Shown here: piece by piece, positions 25,267 to 38,208 of the stretch
How positions within the stretch are numbered: the stretch's first letter is position 1
How the letters are laid out: the number at the start of each line of letters is the position of its first letter
The notes under the pieces: model-generated
Databases searched by the model: none
Seen by the model: the letters and a program-made list of their open reading frames with translations, nothing else
Told to the model about the DNA's origin: nothing
Origin: Spisula solida
Lineage: Eukaryota > Mollusca > Bivalvia > Venerida > Mactridae
NCBI GenBank assembly: GCA_947247005.1
Contig: OX365950.1
Coordinates: 6,026,720 to 6,090,719, forward strand
DNA length: 64,000 bases
Direction: 5' to 3'
Position numbers and translations under genes: made by a program

Positions 25267-28200
25267 AATAAATCATCGAGTGCAGAAAAAAGTTTGGCAA
25301 ATAATATTTTCATTTTGTTGATTTTGTCGTTTTGGAGAGATACATATGTTTTAGTCAGAAGTATTCATGGTCATTTTTATCTACAACAATTTATGTCAAT
25401 ACGTCTGGGGGTATGCAGCAAAACAATTATTACAAATTACAATTTGATATACACTAAATTATTATGTCTTGCTTATTTCCCGGAGACGTTTTCTACAATT
25501 ATTTCATGTTGTGTTATTATACTATACAATGGACTTACCCGTCACTATTTCCACATGTGAAGGCTCCTTGTGGATAGGAATCAATTAATAACAGTTGCAA
25601 CAGCCACGTATTGTACATTCAATTTGTTAAGTAAGAGTTACGTCACATTCATGCCAATATTTTAGATTATCTACCATAATAAAGATAAGTCAATGGTTTG
25701 AAACCATATCAGCTGAATCGTGTAAATGAGTTTCATTTCTTGGGACTGGAGTTAGTTTGAAAGGTCTTTGAAATATATGTAAATGTTCGATTATGGATTT
25801 CATATGTGCAACAGGGTACTGTTAATCAAAGCACTTAAGGAAACCTTAAACTTACACCTACATTTAAGTTCTTTATAATTCTTTAACAACTACAAATTGT
25901 AGTAAAGGAATCTGGCGCTAACTATTGTCTGGTTGTTGGTCGATATTCTGCGCATGTCTGCTTTCTCCAAACGCTAAAACCAAAGTTGACGTTCATGTAG
26001 TTTTAAGATGACGCAGACAAATTTATAGTAAAAGTGACCAAGCGTTGGTTCGACCATTACAAGTTTTGGCGATCTCTAGTAGAACTATGGTAACGATATA
26101 GCACCACAACCCAGCCTATAATTGTTCCAAATTCGTAGTTGTAAAATAATTACATTATAAGCAATTTATATTTCAGCGTGAGTTCTAGATTTCCGTAAGT
26201 GTTTCGATAAACCGTTATCAAGATGTATATCCATGTTGTTGTCGACACTACCGCAAACTAATATGCGACAATACAATAAATGTACTTTATAGATAAATAA
26301 TTTGAATGTCCACCATGTTTATGCTGCATTAATCTCATTTTAGAACAATATTATTTCCTTTGAGAACAAGCCATATCTCTTCCAGACGGACGATATAACT
26401 AGTTAAGAGATCATAATGTATCACTTTGCACTTCTTCAAATTGGTGCACGTAAATAATTTAAGACTGGGTAATTATGAAGCTGACTAGATACTACTAAGA
26501 ATATGTGAAGAAAATTAATAGATTTATAGACTAAACGAAAAATAATTCGTCTGACAATGTCAGACACGTTCAATCATAACATGTGTTTGTCACTTTACTA
26601 TACCATAAATGAACTGCATTGACAGGGGAAACAAATATAAAATAATTAATATGGAGTATATTAAGCTATTTGAATGTGTTAGTTTCGCACTCAATGGCTG
26701 AATTATTATCATTATCTCATCAGTATCACCTTTTATTACCTGCGAGCCTTGAGCGAGCAGGTATATTGGATATCTCAAAGTAAAAAGTCCATGGAGGGGC
26801 ACGTGACCTGTTCTCGATGGTTTACGATTTAAAAAAAATCCAAAAAAGATGCATTTTGTAAGAATGTCGTGAACCAGACTAATCAAACCGGACGTTACAA
26901 GATTTCAAATTTTCGTTAATGTGTCAGGATTACGGAATTTTGGGTGATCGGCATTTTTTACGCAACCCATAATTTTCTTACGCAAATAGATGGCTGACGT
27001 ATGTCGGTCCGGGCAAGTCGAAATTCTTAGAAAGACCTACAAAATTATCCTCAAAACCCGTCCCTACGATAAAAATGTACACGCAACTAAAAGAGTATAA
27101 AACACGAGTTTAGATCGTTTTATCGTTGGATAAGTTCTTCGCTAATGTTTCATACTCAACACTTTCGTACCACTTCCCACCGTTCGTCCTGAATATTTTA
27201 TTTCGTACTCAACACAATTCGTAACCGGCAATTCGCTCCGTAAATTAATTTTCGGATTTATTTTAGGATCAGCGGGTAAAATTAGTGCTGGTTGTTTCCC
27301 TTGATAAAATTAACAACATAATTATACAGTTTCTTTTGGTCTCCAGAGTCATATAAGGAGAATTACCATTCAGTGTTAATGTCTATTTAGAGACTTAAAA
27401 TTCTAAATGTCTATTGTCATTGGTTTATGATCTTTGCTATTGTTGAACACTGAAAACATGTCTTATGATAATACCTTTTAATGAACTGATACGAGGTTTT
27501 ATTTATAAGCATATAAATAGTATATGGAACAAGGGAGTCATAATATGCAATTATGTGTCTTGAAAATTGGTTTGTTATACATGAAATTATTTAACAATTT
27601 GTTGATAAATTTCGTATGTCAAATAATCGTGCATATAGTTTTCCCAATTTGAAAGCACACTTTTGAGATTTTCATGCTTAATTTTATACACATCAGCTGT
27701 TGAATTATGCAGATAGAAAGTCGAGGATCCTGTCAATTCTCTGTCAAATGAAGTCGGTACATCATTTGCTCGCAGGAACTATTTGACTTGTTAGTATTTG
27801 CATCACTCCGTAAGAGTATATAGTTGATTGATGCCTCTAATATTTGGATAATTACATATCTAAAACCAAATTACTATAATTAGTAATTTTAATTGGAAGC
27901 AACGATTGTTTTTTAACCGATTTGATGCAGATTATGTACTCTGTTTCTAGTAACTTTGTTAATTACATGTATACAGTTTTAACGTATTTGATAACTATAA
28001 AAGAAGAATTATTAAAATACGATGCTCATTAAATGTTATATACATGCTGTTTGTTCTTTCATGTACATTGTGTATACTGATGTGTCATCTTTATGAGTTA
28101 CTGTACGAAAATAACCTATCACATTGCTTCACGAATAACATTTTCTTTCCATCGCTCGTCAATTTTCTGTTGCTACTCATGCCGTAAGAGCTCAACCATC

Positions 28201-28749
28201 TTTAAAAGATCAATTACAGCAATGAATCAATTTGACAATAAGATTGTTATGAAGCACGTAAAAACAAAATAAATACATTAAACCTGAATTTATATACTTA
28301 AAAATATTCAAAGGATATTTTAAACTTCGTTGTGTAGACAAAATTTAATAGAGTCAAACGTCTTTAATCATGTAAACGTCGTAGTGAAATTGAAAACTTT
28401 TAGCCTGAAGTATCAAATTAGTTCGTTTATATATTATACAATGTGAACTATAATTAAGATACCATGAGTAAACACATTAGATTTCTACACAGAGTAGACT
28501 ACAATGTTAAAACACTTACGTTAGAGAAGTCAGCAGCTAATACATGATACAGTAGATATATCTAAGTATATATTTAAACGATCCTGTTCAAGACAATGTA
28601 ATCGTTTCTATATAAAGTGGACAACGTAATGACGTAAATGGGACAAATGTGTAACTCAAAGTTTGATTTAATGCTTGGCAACGACTAGAAGAATCCTGAA
28701 TGCGAAAGGTGTCTGTGTATTTACTTGATATGTGTATTCATGTTCCCAA
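25267..28749. other. No gene recognised
   Basis: Short ORFs only, none with a recognisable domain. A MITE end lies at 25812, and a fold-back-like motif (CCTGCGAGCCTTGAGCGAGC) at about 26740-26763. The rest appears unique and AT-rich. Confidence 0.5.
25812..25880 (+). repeat. Single end of the CAGGGTACTGTT MITE family
   Basis: Starts CAGGGTACTGTTAATCAAAG and runs on to TTAAGTTCTTTATAATTC, matching one terminal repeat of the element at 48007-48249. The partner end was not found nearby, so it is a fragment. Confidence 0.55.
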
Positions 28750-31251
28750 TTATTTGGTTTGTGGATGTATATTATTTTAAAATTATTTACAGTATCTTGA
28801 TGGTTTGTTCCTATGGTATTGACGCATATTATAGTAGGATGTCGGAATTTGCAGCTGTTAGGTATTTAGTGCTCTGCTGTTTCTGGTGAATGATGCCTTC
28901 TCAGAACGATTATTTGTGTTATGTTTGCAATATTGTATTATGAGTTATAAGATAAACAGGAACATAAAATAGTATGCACCCTTTGTCAAGAAAGTATTTG
29001 TACGAGTCATGCAAATGCGAAATCAGTTTCTTATTAATTTGTGTTTGACGCCATAATCGAGATCTCTGTTTTGCCAAGCAATATGACTAAACATACTCTG
29101 ACAATATTTTGGAACATCCGCACAGAGAAATTTATTTTTGGTAAATGAGGTAAGAGATACTTGTATGTTGAGAGATAATTGTCTACACGTGTTCGGAAGA
29201 ATGTCGCCATGCTCTAGCGGTAACCTTCTAGACTCGCAAGAAAACTGAACAAGTGGTTTCCTTAAGTTGTGCGATTTCAAATAGGCATACGAGCATTGTT
29301 CACAAAAGATTCCGTGCTTTTTCTCCCTTGCAACGGCAAGTCTCTTTAGAATGCTCTATCCCTGTGCTAACAAGTATTGATTTCGTACATTGTACATGTA
29401 TGTAAGCTTTATATAAAAACTACATATTTTCTCGGTTTTGCATGTGCACCTTTTACCTTTGAAATGGCATTCGTAATTGCGTGTCATACACAGTTCTTTT
29501 TGAGGAACGTCAAGCCGAACAACGTCTAGGTCGTTGTACTCATGTAATTATCGCAGAGCTATGAAAGGATCAAGTCCATTATGACAACACAAACATACAG
29601 AGATTTACATGCTGCTGGAGAAGACAAAAATCCGGTCTCGGACATAATTACATTATCTGTTGTTGACACCATATCGACACAGGAGTGCTGTAAGGTATAA
29701 CTAATGGTGTAATAATATTACGCAGATAAGTAAATGTAAGCCGATTTATATACTTAATCATTCACATTGCCTGAACGTTAATGTGTTTACGAGTAAATTA
29801 CGATGCGGATGACGTGGACAAAACATTCACCTTTCTAGTAAACAAGCAAACAGCCCAGTGTCCATCGGTATATTAATTAACCAATGCTTAAATACCCAAT
29901 ATAATTACAACTGGAGGGGGATTACACTACTGTCGGTCCCAAGTAAAGTCCTTTGTCGAATACTCCTGAACAGAATTACCGATGAATTAGACAAAATACT
30001 GAGACAAGAACGAGCTGAATTTAGGAGAGGAAAAGGTTGCACAGATCAGATCTTTACCCTCAAGAACATTATAGAACAGTGCATCGAATGGAAGACTCTT
30101 TTATTTCTAAATTTCATAGATTTCAAGAAAGCCTTTGACAGCATTAACAGAGAGACACTCTTGACAATACTGCAATCATATGGAGTGCCAGAAAAGATAG
30201 TAACCCTCATCAAATGTTTTATACCAACTTTGAATGTGCAGTACTACTAAATAACAAAGCTACTGATTGGTTTGAAGTCACATCTGGAGTAAGACAGGGT
30301 TGCATCATCTCGCCTCTCGTATTTTCAGTTGCCATTGATTGGGTAATGAGAAAGACGAACAACCAGAAAAGAGGCATAACATGGTCCATGTTCACAACAT
30401 TAGAGGACCTTGACTTCGTAGACGACATAGCTCTTCTGTCATCAAAACACGATCAATGCAGGAGAAAACAAGTCGACTCAGCCATTTCGCAAACCAAGTT
30501 GGGCTCCAAATCAATGCCAAAAAGACACAAGAAATGCGTTGCAACCCAACATCCAATGCCATACAAGTTGCTGACAATATAGAAATTGAAAAGGTTGAAA
30601 CTTTTACGTACCTTCGCTCAGTTGTTAGCACTGCAGACCCTACACACAAGGACATCAAAAACAGACTAGCGAAAGCAAGATCAGCATTCCACAGACTTAG
30701 ACCAATATGGAAGTCCAACCAATACAGCCGGAAAACACAGTTGCGTATTTACAACAGCAATGTTAAATCCATACTACTGTATGGGAGTGAATCCTGGAGA
30801 GTGACCAAATTTGACATGAAATCACTATCAACCTTCCACCATGGCTGCCTCAGACAAATTTCCAACAAAAACCTTCTTGATTTAACAAATTCCATCTGTG
30901 TCATCCAGGTAATCAAACCGCGACGTTTTCGATGGCTAGGACATGTCCTCAGAATGCCCGTATCAAACAACACCAGAATAGCCATTCGATGGACACCACA
31001 GGGTAAGAGGCCAAGAGGAAGACCAAAGACCACCTGGCGCCGAACAGTAGAAACGGAACTGAAAGAATTGGGACTAACCTGGGGCGAGACTGAAGCGAAA
31101 GCCAAGAACAGAGCTGGATGGAGAAATCTTGTTGCGACCTTAAGTTCCGACTCGGATCCAGGAGATTAAGTAAGTAAGTAATAGCATCTCAATTGGTCGA
31201 ATTTGTATACATGTACACACAAAACACCACAAACTTGTACTAGTTAGCTTA
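28750..31251 (+). repeat. Dispersed repeat family R1, copy B
   Basis: Starts near TTATTTGGTTTGTGGATG, collinear with copy A from 29246 on and with the reverse complement of copy C over its whole length. It ends at CTAGTTAGCTTAC, where copy A continues but B enters palindrome cluster 1. It contains the second LINE fragment. Confidence 0.8.
29908..31178 (+). pseudogene. 5'-truncated LINE reverse transcriptase, better preserved copy
   Basis: Same insertion as 676-1950 (same truncation point, same TAAG tail, same flanking R1 sequence), so the two are copies of one event. It shares the frameshifts near 30215 and 30455, but the last 237 codons (30456-31169) are open and end SSDSDPGD. RT motifs: FKKAFDSINRETL, GVRQGCIISPLVF and DFVDDIALLSS. 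It is dead: no endonuclease and no full RT frame. Confidence 0.9.
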
Positions 31252-32520
31252 CTACAGAAATTTAGCAAATCTCTTAGAACGTTCTAAGAGAAAATTTACC
31301 AATACATTATTCTCAAAGAAAATGGGTGAATCCCCTAGAACGTTCTAAGAGAAAACTGAAGAGAAGTCTACTTAATTACAAAACGTTTGAGCAGAAATTT
31401 AACAAATATCTTAGAACGTTCTAAGAGAAAATTGACCAATAAATTTTTTACATTCTCAATCAAATGGGTGAATCCCTTAGAACGTTCTAAGAGAATATTG
31501 AACAAAATTCTACTTAATTACAAAACGTTTGAACAGAAATTCAAGAAATCTTTTAGAACGTTCTAAGAAAAATGATTAATTTTCCCAATGTGTTATAATA
31601 TTAAAAAATCTCTTAGAACGTTCTAAGAGAATGTGAAAAACGTAGATTGAAATATTTTACAGAAAATTACCAAATCTCTAAGTAAGGTTCTAAGAGAAAA
31701 CGACCAAATCTGGTTGACAGTCATAATATAAACATGTACACATCTCTTAGAACGTTCTAAGAGAAAATTATATATTAATAGCTTGAAACATTTTAACAGA
31801 ATTGATCGAATCTCTTTGAATAATCTTAGAGAACTTGACAAAATATGCAAAAATCTCTTAGAACGTTCTAAGAGAAAATGACCAAATCTGGTAGAATATT
31901 ATAACAATAAAATGCACAAATATCTTAGAACGTTCTAAGAGATTATGACACAATTTGATTGAACATATTTCTGATGAAAGTATCCAACATCTATTCTAAT
32001 GTTATCATATAAATTAACCTATCTCTCTGAACGTTTTAAGGGAAAATGACAAACATTTCTTATCATGTCTTGAGAGAAAAAGATGAGATGTCGTAGAACG
32101 TTCTATTAGAAATTTAAAAAAGTAAGACAGAACTTTTTTTATCTGTAACACAGAGGTAGTATGGTGAGTATCGTCGCTATACAACAAGAACATTTAAGAC
32201 CCAATGTGTCTGTTCGGATAGTGTTACTGTATCGTATGCGGTTCTCACGTATCAAACATTCTTTCTCAAGTTTTCTTCCATTGAAGCCGGAGGTCATTCG
32301 TAATTAAGAATGACCACGCACTTGCGACTGTCTGAGTCGGACGCAACAACGTTGTAATAGAAATTGACCAAATCTCTTAAAACGTTCTAAGTAAAAATGC
32401 CAATAAGTTCATATTAAAGTGTTTTAAGACAAAATGGCGAAATGTCTTAGAGAATATTCTTAGAGAAGACGAATAAAAACGACCGGATCTCTTAGAATGT
32501 TCTAGGAGAAGTCGAAAAAA
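31252..32520. repeat. Palindrome cluster 1 (22-bp palindrome array)
   Basis: About 16 copies or variants of a 22-bp palindrome made of TCTCTTAGAAC joined to its reverse complement, about 60-80 bp apart. Perfect copies start at 31270, 31609, 31743 and 31854. Others differ at one or two outer bases; those beyond 32000 are more decayed. Spacers are AT-rich and related to those of cluster 2 in inverse orientation. No ORF. Confidence 0.92.
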
Positions 32521-33239
32521 ATGACAAAATCTCTATGTTTTTGAGAAATGAAGAGTCGAGCTAACAAAATTTTTCTCAACAAAGTCATAGTATGTTTGAT
32601 TACAATGTCCTTTCAAGTGATTATATTCCATTCCAGTCTTTTGTGATGGTTATCTCCCTGATTCGTCATAGTCTGCAATATAAGTGACGTGGTAATACAT
32701 AATAATAATAACATGTAATTTTCACTTTATCAAAGTCAAACGTTTATTTAGAAGACATTGGTCGTAAGACATTTATATGCGATCCATGCACATTCTTTAC
32801 TTTCTTATAATAAAATACTTAATGTAATGTAAAAATGTAATACTTGTACCAGTAATACAATTATTTATATCCTTTCCGCTACCATATCGTTCTAATGCAG
32901 ACTGGCCGGGATGGCCATTTCGGCTTTCCATAGTTCACGGCCTAAATGCCCAAATTAGGGAATTGTGCTGTCATGGATACACACGCATCCTAGACTTAAG
33001 GATATCACGTGTCCAATGTCGCGCACAGGTTTTTGGTTCCGATGGTCCCCTTTAAAGAGGGATTCTAACGTAGGTCTTCTAAAACAGAAATTAATGCGGT
33101 ACGAGTCCCTGTGGAATTACATTAACAGTTAGCGCCCAAATGTGTTTATCTTGGTATAAAAAGAGGCCAACCTAGCTTAAAAAAGAAGTTATTCACGCAA
33201 GGGTCACTGTCAAAAGTTTTTATAATTGGCTTACAACCT
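32521..33239. other. No gene recognised
   Basis: AT-rich unique-looking sequence. Only short ORFs without domains. Confidence 0.5.
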
Positions 33240-33665
33240 AATCATAGTTATAATAAATATACAATATTGATATAGCGCTTTTTTCATGCACACGTTCAAA
33301 GGCACTATACGTTGTGATGCAGCCACAAGGGCGCATGTGCATTCTCTACCAGTGCAGATACAGCATGATCTGACCAGAGGGACAAACTGAGAGCAAGTCC
33401 CTGAAGGAAGAGAGAGACATTAGATACATGCATGTCGGGCGATGCAAAAATGCGCCTAGCTCTTATTTCGAATAGACAGCCAGGTTTTTTAATGTGCCCC
33501 GTTTACAGCACCGATACACAGCTTCGTAGTACCTTTACCAAGATACTTTGCATTACACCCGGTACTGCGGGAAATATTATAAATATTTCAGAAAATCTCC
33601 GATGCCGAGAATTGAACCCTCGACATCTGAATTGACAGCCCAGTGCATTACCACATAGCTAAATC
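33240..33665 (-). mobile_element. tRNA-derived SINE-like element
   Basis: On the minus strand the 5' end near 33660 has a tRNA-like head: A-box-like TGTGGTAATGCACTGG, then a B-box GGGTTCAATTCTC near 33605. It is followed by about 350 bp of body ending near the TATAGCGC motif at 33270. The body resembles repeats I associate with molluscan genomes, from memory only. Confidence 0.6.
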
Positions 33666-33725
33666 CGCTTATATTATTCTATAATGTTGATATCGAGGAT
33701 TTATACTGGAATATACTGGAGTATA

Positions 33726-33981
33726 TATAGTCCAGAGAATTTAACACGTCTCTCGAACTTCTATTAGCATAATTTCACAGCTGATTTAGTGTCTATATTA
33801 TAATCCCGGTTGTGTGTTTTCATAAGCGGGGAGTATCACGATGACGCTCGATTAATATCAACACTAATCTAAAGGACCGATTTTGCACGATTTGCTCGCG
33901 GAAATTTATATATTCAACGCAAGGAGTCTGTAATATTTTCATGCATATAGGTCAGGATCATGTCAAATTCTCCGTGCTATA
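33726..33981. mobile_element. TATAG-family MITE, copy 1 (256 bp)
   Basis: Terminal inverted repeats TATAGTCCAGAGAATTTAAC and, inverted from the right, TATAGCACGGAGAATTTGAC. A related full copy is at 51407-51666 and an interrupted one at 46581-47566. Non-coding. Confidence 0.78.
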
Positions 33982-34988
33982 TACTACTAGTATTTTCTAT
34001 AAACATACTTTATTTATTTTACGTAGCCGTCATTAATTTAAGCGGCGTTTTACGAATTTACTTAAATTATTAAAATTGCGATTTATTTCTTATTCATAAC
34101 CCACCGTGCGTGTTTTTGGCAAGACTTAGTATTGAATCGTATGTAACATATATCAGCGACTATACTCTTTATGCCCATGATGAAAGCTCTTACCTTTCCT
34201 CAATAATTTAATTAATTGACAGGGTCAAGAATACAATTAGGTTTACACAAATCATCAGTAAATTAACAAAGATCACCCACTGTATTCTTCAACTTTAACT
34301 TTTCAATATGCAATACTTCGATCCTGATTTATCAACGAGATCAGTAGGCGGTCTCTGTGGTTATCGCTAGTCGGCGTAGTTAGTTTGGTATTTTCAAGAG
34401 CACACAATGACAGAGGGGGTATACAAGTATTTTAATTGCTTGTACTTCCAAAAGTAACCGACTTAAGCGTTGATCACTTTGATAGGTATCTATTTAATAG
34501 GTACGATATTTGAATAACTACCATTCAGCTACATATTATAGAATTGGAAGAATATCACATTTTGACAGCAAAATTACGCCTACGGTTGCTAGGGGTTTTA
34601 ACAACCTTATAACATTATACATAGCAACAAAACTGACGGTAAATTGTGTTATGTCGTATTATAATTATAATGCAATGTAGCTGTTACCGCTGTAATATAT
34701 AAGAATCTTCCTACTCCAAGAACATTCAACTACTAATAAACTATCCATGTAGCGTAAAGTATTTAGGTATTTGACGTTACACGCAAAGTCTATGAAATAA
34801 TATAGAACTTACCATGCGACCGCTGTAGATGATAACATGTCTTGCAACTCTCAACAGCACTCCTGTCACAATTAGTTATTATATTTTCTTTATAAAAATG
34901 TGTCCAATCGTCCAGCCCGCTATTTTCCATTGAACTACATACCCGCCAAAATGTAATAAACTAAAGGTTTCCGAGTGTGCAGATATGT

Positions 34989-34998
34989 GTCACGTGAC
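34989..34998. promoter_or_regulatory. Palindromic E-box GTCACGTGAC
   Basis: A perfect 10-bp match to the extended E-box bound by USF and MiT/TFE-type bHLH-zip factors. It lies 13 bp upstream of a candidate ATG with a good splice donor 63 bp on. Function is inferred only. Confidence 0.3.
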
Positions 34999-35010
34999 CA
35001 ACAGCGGACA

Positions 35011-35073
35011 ATGCAGCGAGATAACGAGACCACCGACAGTGATGAGAACACGTTTACAGTGGCTAACATATTT
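35011..35073 (+). CDS. Candidate first coding exon of a small unknown gene
   Basis: ATG at 35011 opens 21 codons (MQRDNETTDSDENTFTVANI then F), ending exactly at a strong donor, GTAAGTATAT. No product is recognised. An in-phase acceptor 3 kb away (38137) would add 23 codons and a stop. Evidence is only the ATG, the donor and the E-box upstream, so a chance match is possible. Confidence 0.22.
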
Positions 35074-38000
35074 GTAAGTATATTTAAGGCCATTACAATT
35101 CACTACTAGATTATCATCTTTCTTAAATGGGGGTTTGTTTCAAATATTGATATAAGCCTGTATGCGTGTTATTTAAATTTGAATTGATACTTTTAAACCA
35201 TGTTTAACTCTCTATGTACATCGCTGGTTTCAAATAAAACAAAATGTATGATTAGACGCAGCAGGCCTGAGACGCAGGAAAGTATGACGCGGACAATTAT
35301 GGTGCTATTTTTTTAAGTGTGGCCTTAAAAAATAATGTCTGCAGATCTATAACAAATGATAAGCACGCGTCATTTGCATACCAGGTTCCATTGAATTCAC
35401 GAGAAGTATATACATGTATTTATCAAGGTAATGAATTCATTGGAAATAGGATATAGATCTTACGCTGGTTTAATATTACACGTTTACACGTAAGTTATCT
35501 TCTTAACAAGATTTGTAAAATACATATGTATATATTTTATGTAATTATTTGATGTAATTAGTTTGTAGTAGATTATATTTATTGAGATGATTTAAATTAT
35601 CAATGCAAGAATAATTATTGTTAAATTGATGTTACCAGTACATGTTTTAATTGCATGCTACAATAGTACAATATATAATATTTTATGTTATTATACAAAA
35701 TAATTTTAGTTTTACAAACTCGGCATACATATTGCATTTGGTAAAATTACACAAAACAGCATTCAGTCATAACTAATTTTAATACTAGTATATACATACT
35801 CACATACATGCACATTGAGAATAATCTTATGACGCGGGGTTTAAAAAGAATATATTTCGACTGATCGTTACTGATAAAAGGGCGTCCTCTTTAAAAGAAG
35901 CAATTTCATAGAAGTTTCTAAAATTTTGAAACCAGATAAGAAATTCAGACAACATACAATTAATATTAAAATATAGCAACAAACTTTGGCTGATCGGATG
36001 AATCGATTGGCAGTTTATGGTCAGTCGGTAATTTCCGTTAGTGGTCGTAAAATTTCCGATTTTTAACGATAACTGCCGGTACACGGTACATAAACTGCGT
36101 TGTCTCGTGCTATCGAATATTAAAATATACCGACGAGAGTCAAATTTCGCGAAATGGACCTGAATGCCTAGTTGTCATGTTTTAATTTCAATATCATGTA
36201 ATGTTGATATGCATATTATGAGGTTCTCGGTACACTATACAGGTTAAAGATGATTTTATATCCCGACGTAAAATAGAATAACGTTAGTATTGTATTTTGT
36301 GAAACCTTCACAGAACATTTCAATGGAAATTTAAGAATTTCTAAAAAAATCACCACATTAAAATAGTACAAAAAAATCAACACATATAGTGTTAAATCGG
36401 ATACAAAAGTTTGGTTAATACTGAATTTATACATTGTTCATGTAGTTATAAAGATACATTTAAGCCATCAGTGCACACTAAAATACATTACATATCTGAA
36501 TGTTATCACATGGTCAAAGTAGTGAGATGTGTGGTCGATATCGAAGGGATTTTAGCGCAAAAAATCACACCTTTCCGTGATTTACTACGGCATTTTAATA
36601 TTCAAGAATATAGAAATTCAAAGCTGCAAATAAAATCCACAAGACAGAGGCGATCGCCGCCCCAATATTTCAGCGAGCAACGGAAAAAAATTCATACAAA
36701 TATACAAAATCTCAATTTTAGCTGAACATTGGCGAGGCAAAACGGCGAAAAAAGGGCTAGGGGTTTCCTTCCTTCTAACATAGCATATGTCGATGATGAC
36801 ATCTTGTTAATTATGTATCAATTAGGTGTGAAAATGTACGCTATAGATTTACATGTATCTAACTGTCACAGTCCGTTAATCGTCGTGGTGATAATAGGAT
36901 TACCGACAAACGCAAGTCATTAAAACAACTTTAACTTTATTTGTATTTACTCAAAATCGCAAAAAAAAGAAAATAATGAAAATTTAATTAATTCCGCAAA
37001 ATAACTTGTAAATGTCAACATGACTAAAGCTAATCAGCCTTATAGCTTCAATTTTCCTAGGCGTTATTTTGGCAAAAAGTCGCCTGAACTCGTTATTCAA
37101 TGCTGGCTGGTTTACGGGCCACTCTTGGCTTCATAACGATGAGATATGTACTATGTCTCGAAGTTTGAGTCTACATGGAATATTTATATCTATATCTCTT
37201 TTGTGTCAACGATTAAATGCATATACTGCACAACTACTAAAGAGCAACGCCCTTTGGGAGATGCAAGTATAGATCGTTGTTTAGAGGTTGTTACTCTTCT
37301 AATATGTCCATATTTTGGTGCATTTAACTGACAACCACTCATTTGTTTATTTGGTTATCGTATTCATAAAGCATTAATTTATGTAACATATACATGTATG
37401 TAGTATCATAAAAGTTTAGACGACAGAAAACAGCAGTTATGGTTTATAACCGAGGTATATTCAAATATTTCTCCAGAACAATAGTCTACACACAACAATC
37501 CGAAGTTTTCATCATTCAGAATACACGATAAAAGTCATGGAAAGTCACGGAAATGGCCCCATTTATGCTTTAGTTTATAAAAAAAAATCGTACATAAAGG
37601 GAGGGGAATCCCCTCCCTTCAAACCCTCCCCCGCCTCCCCAATGTTCGGGAGCGCGCGACGCGCCTGCAAGAAAATTCATTCTCGAGAAGTTTTCTTTCA
37701 TACAATGTCATGTCACGTGTTTCAGTAAACTGTTGATTTCTACATATTACATGTATAGTGATAAAGATCAGGGACAAACACTAGTGGTCACCTAAATCAT
37801 GATCAACAGACGCTTTCGAAATTACAGGTGTTCAAGCGTCCGGCTGATTTAGATCAAACTGTAATCAGAGCCTAAAGCTACACTTTATTGTACTCGCTTT
37901 CGCAATATGTAATAAACCGAGACCAATATCACAAATTATAGATCAATAGCCCAATATTTTAAGTAATATTTAAGGATGTATAACTAACTCCGAGACCAAT

Positions 38001-38136
38001 ATGGAAAGTACATCCCCTGTGCCGGTGGATCTGGGCCTGCAACTGGTTATTAAACTACATGTAAATACTTGCTTGGAAGTTTTATTTCAGGTTACGTTGT
38101 ACATGCACATTATGCATTTTATTCATATACTTTCAG

Positions 38137-38208
38137 AGATGGCATACAATGGGTGATGCGCTGGATGGTCATTTTAAAAATTCACAGGGCTGTGTGGATG
38201 AAATCTGA
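38137..38208 (+). CDS. Candidate second exon of the same small unknown gene
   Basis: Follows a pyrimidine-rich acceptor (TTCATATACTTTCAG). In phase 0 it reads RWHTMGDALDGHFKNSQGCV plus three residues and TGA at 38206-38208. The joint product would be 44 residues without a known domain. Other acceptors in the spacer (for example near 39811) are possible. Confidence 0.18.
   Translation, partial: RWHTMGDALDGHFKNSQGCVDEI

Noticed and set aside
29023..29280. 85-codon minus-strand ORF, matched by 43894-44151 in copy C
   Set aside because: Both lie in R1 repeat copies. The differences are mostly amino-acid-changing, as expected without selection, and no domain is recognised.
31252..32520. CRISPR-like array of short regularly spaced repeats
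   Set aside because: The repeats are perfect palindromes with related, not unique, spacers; there are no cas genes and the context is an animal genome.
36411..36923. 104- and 64-codon ORFs in the inter-cluster spacer
   Set aside because: No domain, no splice or promoter context, and lengths expected by chance in AT-rich DNA.
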